Source: Hymenobacter glacialis (lineage in GTDB: Bacteria; Bacteroidota; Bacteroidia; Cytophagales; Hymenobacteraceae). From it: a stretch of 64,000 nucleotides of DNA. The stretch covers positions 1-64,000 of the forward strand of contig NZ_MDZC01000068.1 of NCBI RefSeq assembly GCF_001816165.1, written 5' to 3'. The position numbers and the translations under genes were made by a program. The first letter of the stretch is position 1. Each line of letters opens with the position of its first letter. The notes below the pieces were generated by a model. The model searched no databases. It was not told the origin of the DNA and saw only the letters and a list, made by a program, of their open reading frames with translations. This document shows positions 60,356-64,000 of the stretch, piece by piece.

Positions 60356-61093
60356 ATGTCGCCCTTAAAATGCATTGCCGTTGATGACGAGCCGCTGGCC
60401 CTTGGGCTGGTGGTCAATTTTGTGCAGAAAACGCCGTTTCTGGAACTAGTGGGCAAGTTTGGCAGCGCCGTGGAAGCCCTCAAGTACCTGCACGAACACC
60501 CCGGCTCCGTCGATTTGGCGTTTCTCGACATTCAGATGCAGGAGCTCAACGGCCTGGAACTGGCCCGCGTGCTGGGACCCACCGGCCCGCGCGTCATATT
60601 CACCACCGCCTTCAGCCAGTACGCCCTCGAGGGCTACCGCGTCGACGCACTCGACTACCTGATAAAGCCGTTCAACTACGAGGAGTTTCTGCGCGCTGCC
60701 GGCAAGGCCCGCGCCTACGCCGAACTCGTTGCGCAGCACGTGAGCAACCCGGCCGCCGCCAGCCCGGAAGAAGAGGAGTACCTCTTTCTCAAAGCCGAAT
60801 ACCAGCTGGTGCGCGTAGCCCTGAGCGACGTGCTCTACGTGGAAGGCCTGAAGGACTACGTGAAAGTGCACCTCAAAAGCACCCCGCGCGCCCTGCTTTC
60901 CCTCATGAGCCTCAAGGCCATGGAAGAGAAGCTGCCCGCCCGGCGGTTCATGCGCATTCACCGCTCCTTCATCGTGGCCCTCGACAAGATTGAGGCCGTG
61001 CGCCGCCTCACCGTGCAGATTGGCGCCGTCACAATTCCGGTGGGCGACCAGTACAAAGAAGCCTTCCTGCAGTTCCTGAGCCGCTGGAGCTGA
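60356..61093 (+). CDS. LytTR-family response regulator
   Basis: A transcription factor of 245 residues with a receiver domain (AVDDEP, acceptor Asp58 in LAFLDIQMQ, Lys in YLIKPF) and a LytTR DNA-binding domain (LFLKAEYQLVRVALSDVLYVEGLKDYVKVHL, quoted in parts: LKDYVKVHL, RFMRIHRSFIVAL). It is the natural partner of the LytS-like kinase 200 bases upstream. The long palindrome between the two could lower or change transcription of the regulator. A separate promoter in front of it was not recognised. Targets unknown. Confidence 0.95.
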   Translation: MSPLKCIAVDDEPLALGLVVNFVQKTPFLELVGKFGSAVEALKYLHEHPGSVDLAFLDIQMQELNGLELARVLGPTGPRVIFTTAFSQYALEGYRVDALDYLIKPFNYEEFLRAAGKARAYAELVAQHVSNPAAASPEEEEYLFLKAEYQLVRVALSDVLYVEGLKDYVKVHLKSTPRALLSLMSLKAMEEKLPARRFMRIHRSFIVALDKIEAVRRLTVQIGAVTIPVGDQYKEAFLQFLSRWS

Positions 61094-61172
61094 TAAATTT
61101 GCGGCCAGCCCGCCGATGGGCGGGGCATTGCTGGCTGCCACGGTCCTAGATTGCGGCGTTTGCCTGCCATCC

Positions 61173-62355
61173 GATGACTCCAACCGCTCCTTCTCTGCCC
61201 ATTCATTGCCCCCGGCCAGCCCGCCAAGCCTGCCCTGGCGGTCCTGTGCTTGTCTGGCAGCCCGGGCGGGCTGGAACTGAACAGCCTCAAATTTGCCCGC
61301 TGGGGGCAGGAACAGGGGGGCGTCCCCGTTATTGGGTTGCCTGATACGCCCCTGGCCCGGCTCGCGGCCAAATGGGCGGTTCCGTACCAGCTATTGGCGG
61401 TGCGTCGGGGCCTCTTTCTGCCCCTCGCAGCCTGGGGGCTCAGGCAGCTAGCTGTTGCGGCAGCTGGGTAGCCAGGTGCTGGTAGTCACGCAAAACAAAG
61501 ACCTGGCGTTGGCTATGCTCAGCAAGCAGCTCATGGGCGGGGCGGGGCGCGTTATTTACCAGCAGCACATGCAGCTGGGGTGCCCCAAGCGCAGCCTGGT
61601 GCACCGCCCGCGGTTCCAGCAGCTCAATGCCTGGCTAACGCCCCTGCCCGGCCTGGGCCAGGAAGTGCTCCGCTGGACGCACCTGGACCCGCGCCGCCTG
61701 CACGTGGTGCCCCTGGGCCTGCCCGTGGAACAATATGCCCCGCCGACCCGCACCAGCAGCCAGGCGCGCCAGGAGCTGGCGCTGCCTGAACAGGGCCTGC
61801 TCCTGGGCATTCTGGGCCGCTTGGACAGAGGCAAAGGCCAGGATTTCGTGCTAGAGGCGCTGTGCCTTTTGCGGAGCGAATACGGGCACGACGTGGGCTT
61901 GCTCGTGATGGGGAACCCACCCGCACATAAGACGATACCTATTACCAGCAGTTGCGCCAGGAGGTAGCCCGGCTGGGCTTGGCAGAGCAGGTGCATTTCC
62001 GCGGCATTCGACCCAATCCGGACGTTTTTCACCAGGCCATCGACGTTTTTGTGATGGCTTCCGAAAAAGAAACCTACAGCATGGTGACCCTGGAGGCCAT
62101 GGCGGTGGGTGTGCCGGTGTAGGCGCTGCCGCCGCCGGCACAGCCGAGCTGGTGCAGGACGGCCACAACGACCTATTATTGCCGCTGCGCAACGTGGCGG
62201 CCTGCGCCCGCGCCCTGCACCGCTGCCTGGCCGACCTGCCTGCCACACGCCAGCGCGTAGAAAATGCCCGTCAGGAAGGCTGGCGCTACTCGCACCACCA
62301 CCAGTGTGCCCTTACCGCGGAAGTGATTTGGGGCCTGTTCCCGATGCAACCATAG
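61173..62355 (+). pseudogene. Decayed glycosyltransferase family 4 gene
   Basis: Pieces of a GT4 glycosyltransferase occur in order but in different frames: LCLSGSPGGLELNSLKFARW, then from 61455 RQLGSQVLVVTQNKDLALAM and QGLLLGILGRLDRGKGQDFVLEAL, then from 61931 DDTYYQQLRQEVARLGLAEQ and MASEKETYSMVTLEAMAVGVPV, then GTAELVQDGHNDLLLPL to QP-stop. At least three frame changes (near 61455, 61925 and 62120) are needed, plus one possibly near the start. The GT4 E-x7-E motif survives (EKETYSMVTLE region). No other glycan gene is next to it. Confidence 0.8.
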
Positions 62356-63237
62356 CCCGTCGTCGGTGCTCTACAGTTGCAAGGCAGCCGTGGCGGCCTG
62401 CACTGCACGCCAGGGTAGCGCACTTCACCTGAGGAGCAGTGTGTAATATTACTGAATATTAATATGTTATGATTTTATAATATGCGCTTGTGAAGCAATT
62501 CAGGCCAGTGCAGCGCACTCATTGGTGGCGCTAATAGAACACCAAACGAGCAGTGCCACCCATTGCCGGGGAGCCTTAATTGTCGGTTTTCAATTGCAAC
62601 TGGCTCACGGGAGGCCAACTTATTGATGGGCAATAACCAACAGGAGCCCATCAGCCTTTTTGCCCGTGGCGTATGGCTTATAAATTTAATTTGATTAACT
62701 GAAGCTTATTTCAGATATTTGCACGCATTTGACATATTACAATTTCTGAGTTGAGATACAGAGACCATTTCGTGAATCAATAGCTTATAAAAATCGTATA
62801 GCATATCTTATTTAAATGCGGCTGCGAACCAACGCAATGAGGGGTTTCCTTATTTGCTAGCAATCAATCGGTCACAATAAATACCAGCTGCCGCAACGAA
62901 TGGCATTGTATTTATATGCAATATGAGTTGCCCGTTAGTTGAACTGATAGGGCTTAGCTACTAGTGTGTTAAACATCAATAATAGAACGATTTTAACTTT
63001 TGTGGTAGCCTATTAAGATGTATATTAGCACTTTGAAAGCAAGCGCCGAAAACAGGTGGTTGTTTTAGTAGCAATAACAAAACGATATTTAGGTCAATTA
63101 AATAAAAGCACATTCGTCTTAGAATAATTAAATAACAGGTTGCTATAGCAGGAGCGGCACTGTTTATCATTTTTCAAATAAAATTCCCTTTTCTGCCATC
63201 CGTACATATTTGCAACCAACTCTTCTACATACCAATT
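62356..63237. other. Long AT-rich intergenic region, nothing recognised
   Basis: About 880 bases, mostly AT-rich, with no protein-like frame, RNA gene or strong hairpin. The contrast with the GC-rich genes on both sides is strong. ATATTTG near 63206-63212 is close to a -7 box and may serve the next gene. Confidence 0.5.
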
Positions 63238-64000
63238 ATGAAAACAACCATTACCAGACCCAGCAGCCTGAGACGAGTTATTGGGAGTACCGCGGTACTT
63301 CTTTTAGCCCTGCTGAAACCCGCATTCTCCCAGGCCCAGGCGGGCTCGGTTGTAATCAGCGAAGTGTATGTGAGCGGAGCCGCGGGGGCTTTCAAAAACG
63401 ACTTTGTTGAGTTATACAACAAGAGCAACACGTCGTTTTTGTTGACAGGGTACTCTGTGCAGTATCAGGGCCCTACCTCCTCTGCTAGCTACAGCCCTGT
63501 GCCACTCACAGGTACTACTATTCCTGCCAACGGCTACCTGCTGGTGCAGTTTGGGCAGGGTGTTTCCTCTGGTAACTCTTTGCCTGCTCCCGATGCAAGT
63601 GGCACCACCAACCTGGCACAGGGAGGGGGCAAAATTGCCTTGGTCAATACCATTGCAGCACTACCCGGAACTGCTACTGCCACCGATGCTGGGATTATCG
63701 ACTTTGTTGGCTACGGTTCAGCCAACAAGTTCGAAGGCACCTCCGCCGCCCCAGACTTAACCACCACTACCAGCATTGAGCGCAAGGCAGTTGCCTCGTC
63801 TACCAGTGCGTCCATGGCCATTGGCGGAGCCGATGCGCAGCGGGGCAACGGGTTCGACAGCCAGGAAAACGGCCAGGATTTTGTGGTGCGCAGCTTGCCT
63901 GAGCCACAGAACAGCGCCTCGGCGCTCGAGACAGCGGCCACAGTGTTCTACAGTACCAAAAAGCCTAATGGCCCGCTCAACGAGCTGGGTACCTACAGCA
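63238..64000 (+). CDS. Secreted lamin-tail domain protein, 3' end outside the window
   Basis: An open frame from ATG 63238 to the edge of the window (254 codons seen). The N-terminus MKTTITRPSSLRRVIGST leads into a signal peptide (VLLLALLKPAFSQAQA). The next 140 residues fit a lamin-tail domain (LTD): SVVISEVYVSG, NDFVELYNKSN, FLLTGYSVQYQG, PANGYLLVQFGQG, KIALVNT and IIDFVGYGSA. Such domains occur in large exported nucleases and surface proteins of Bacteroidota, often with a T9SS tail. The rest of the protein is not visible, so the function remains open. Confidence 0.85.
   Translation, partial: MKTTITRPSSLRRVIGSTAVLLLALLKPAFSQAQAGSVVISEVYVSGAAGAFKNDFVELYNKSNTSFLLTGYSVQYQGPTSSASYSPVPLTGTTIPANGYLLVQFGQGVSSGNSLPAPDASGTTNLAQGGGKIALVNTIAALPGTATATDAGIIDFVGYGSANKFEGTSAAPDLTTTTSIERKAVASSTSASMAIGGADAQRGNGFDSQENGQDFVVRSLPEPQNSASALETAATVFYSTKKPNGPLNELGTYS

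Overview
The window looks like chromosomal DNA of a GC-rich member of the Bacteroidota, most likely Hymenobacter or a close relative in the Cytophagales. Four things point there. Two large secreted proteins end in type IX secretion (Por) sorting tails. Several genes and both tRNA genes carry the Bacteroidota -7 box TAnnTTTG, some with an upstream TTG. Start codons lack obvious Shine-Dalgarno sequences. The gene content also fits: LytS/LytTR pairs, multi-PAS kinases, GH30 and GH113 hydrolases, and an OmpA-type protein. No plasmid, prophage, CRISPR array or large island is visible. This assignment is an inference from the sequence alone.

Layout: 1-950 is the 3' part of an IS4-family insertion sequence. 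1-8 kb continues with a thioredoxin-like lipid/envelope protein, a two-component pair (multi-PAS kinase plus CheY-like regulator), a conserved protein of unknown function and a LolD-like ABC ATPase. 7.7-12.2 kb has a GH113 hydrolase, sucC, an Ohr peroxidase, tRNA-Arg(CCG) and a fasciclin protein. 12-24 kb has a T9SS cargo protein, a PASTA protein, an unusual 915-residue protein made of two D-Ala-D-Ala ligase units, pgk, small unknowns, an M50 protease, a HAD phosphatase, tRNA-Met and a decayed gene. 24-32 kb has a VCBS-repeat secreted protein, a NarL-type two-component pair and a DUF937-TM-OmpA fusion. 32-40 kb has an sce7726-like protein, two tandem GH30 hydrolases, a tRNA-like element, dinB, a Prc/Tsp protease and a lipoprotein. 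40-52 kb has a multi-PAS kinase cut by an in-frame stop, an AsmA-like gene with two compensating frameshifts, a tricorn-like protease and an unknown. 52-64 kb has a hybrid multi-PAS kinase, a pulA-pfkB operon, a LytS/LytTR pair, a decayed glycosyltransferase and the start of a lamin-tail secreted protein.

How the genes work together: five separate signalling loci lie in 64 kb, which suggests an environmentally responsive organism. Polysaccharide use is the second theme: GH113, two GH30 enzymes, a pullulanase and its adjoining PfkB kinase could feed glycolysis (pgk) and the TCA cycle (sucC). Envelope maintenance is the third (double Ddl, PASTA, LolD-like, Prc, tricorn, M50, AsmA, OmpA). Intergenic regions are rich in palindromic repeats of several families, one of which has landed inside the ddl coding region and another over the stop codon of the LytS-like kinase.

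The best candidates for something undescribed are the tandem Ddl-Ddl protein with its nested-hairpin intergenic region, the tRNA-like element with stacked terminators upstream of the GH30 genes, and the unknown protein at 5876-6661. No complete new multi-gene system could be demonstrated from sequence alone.
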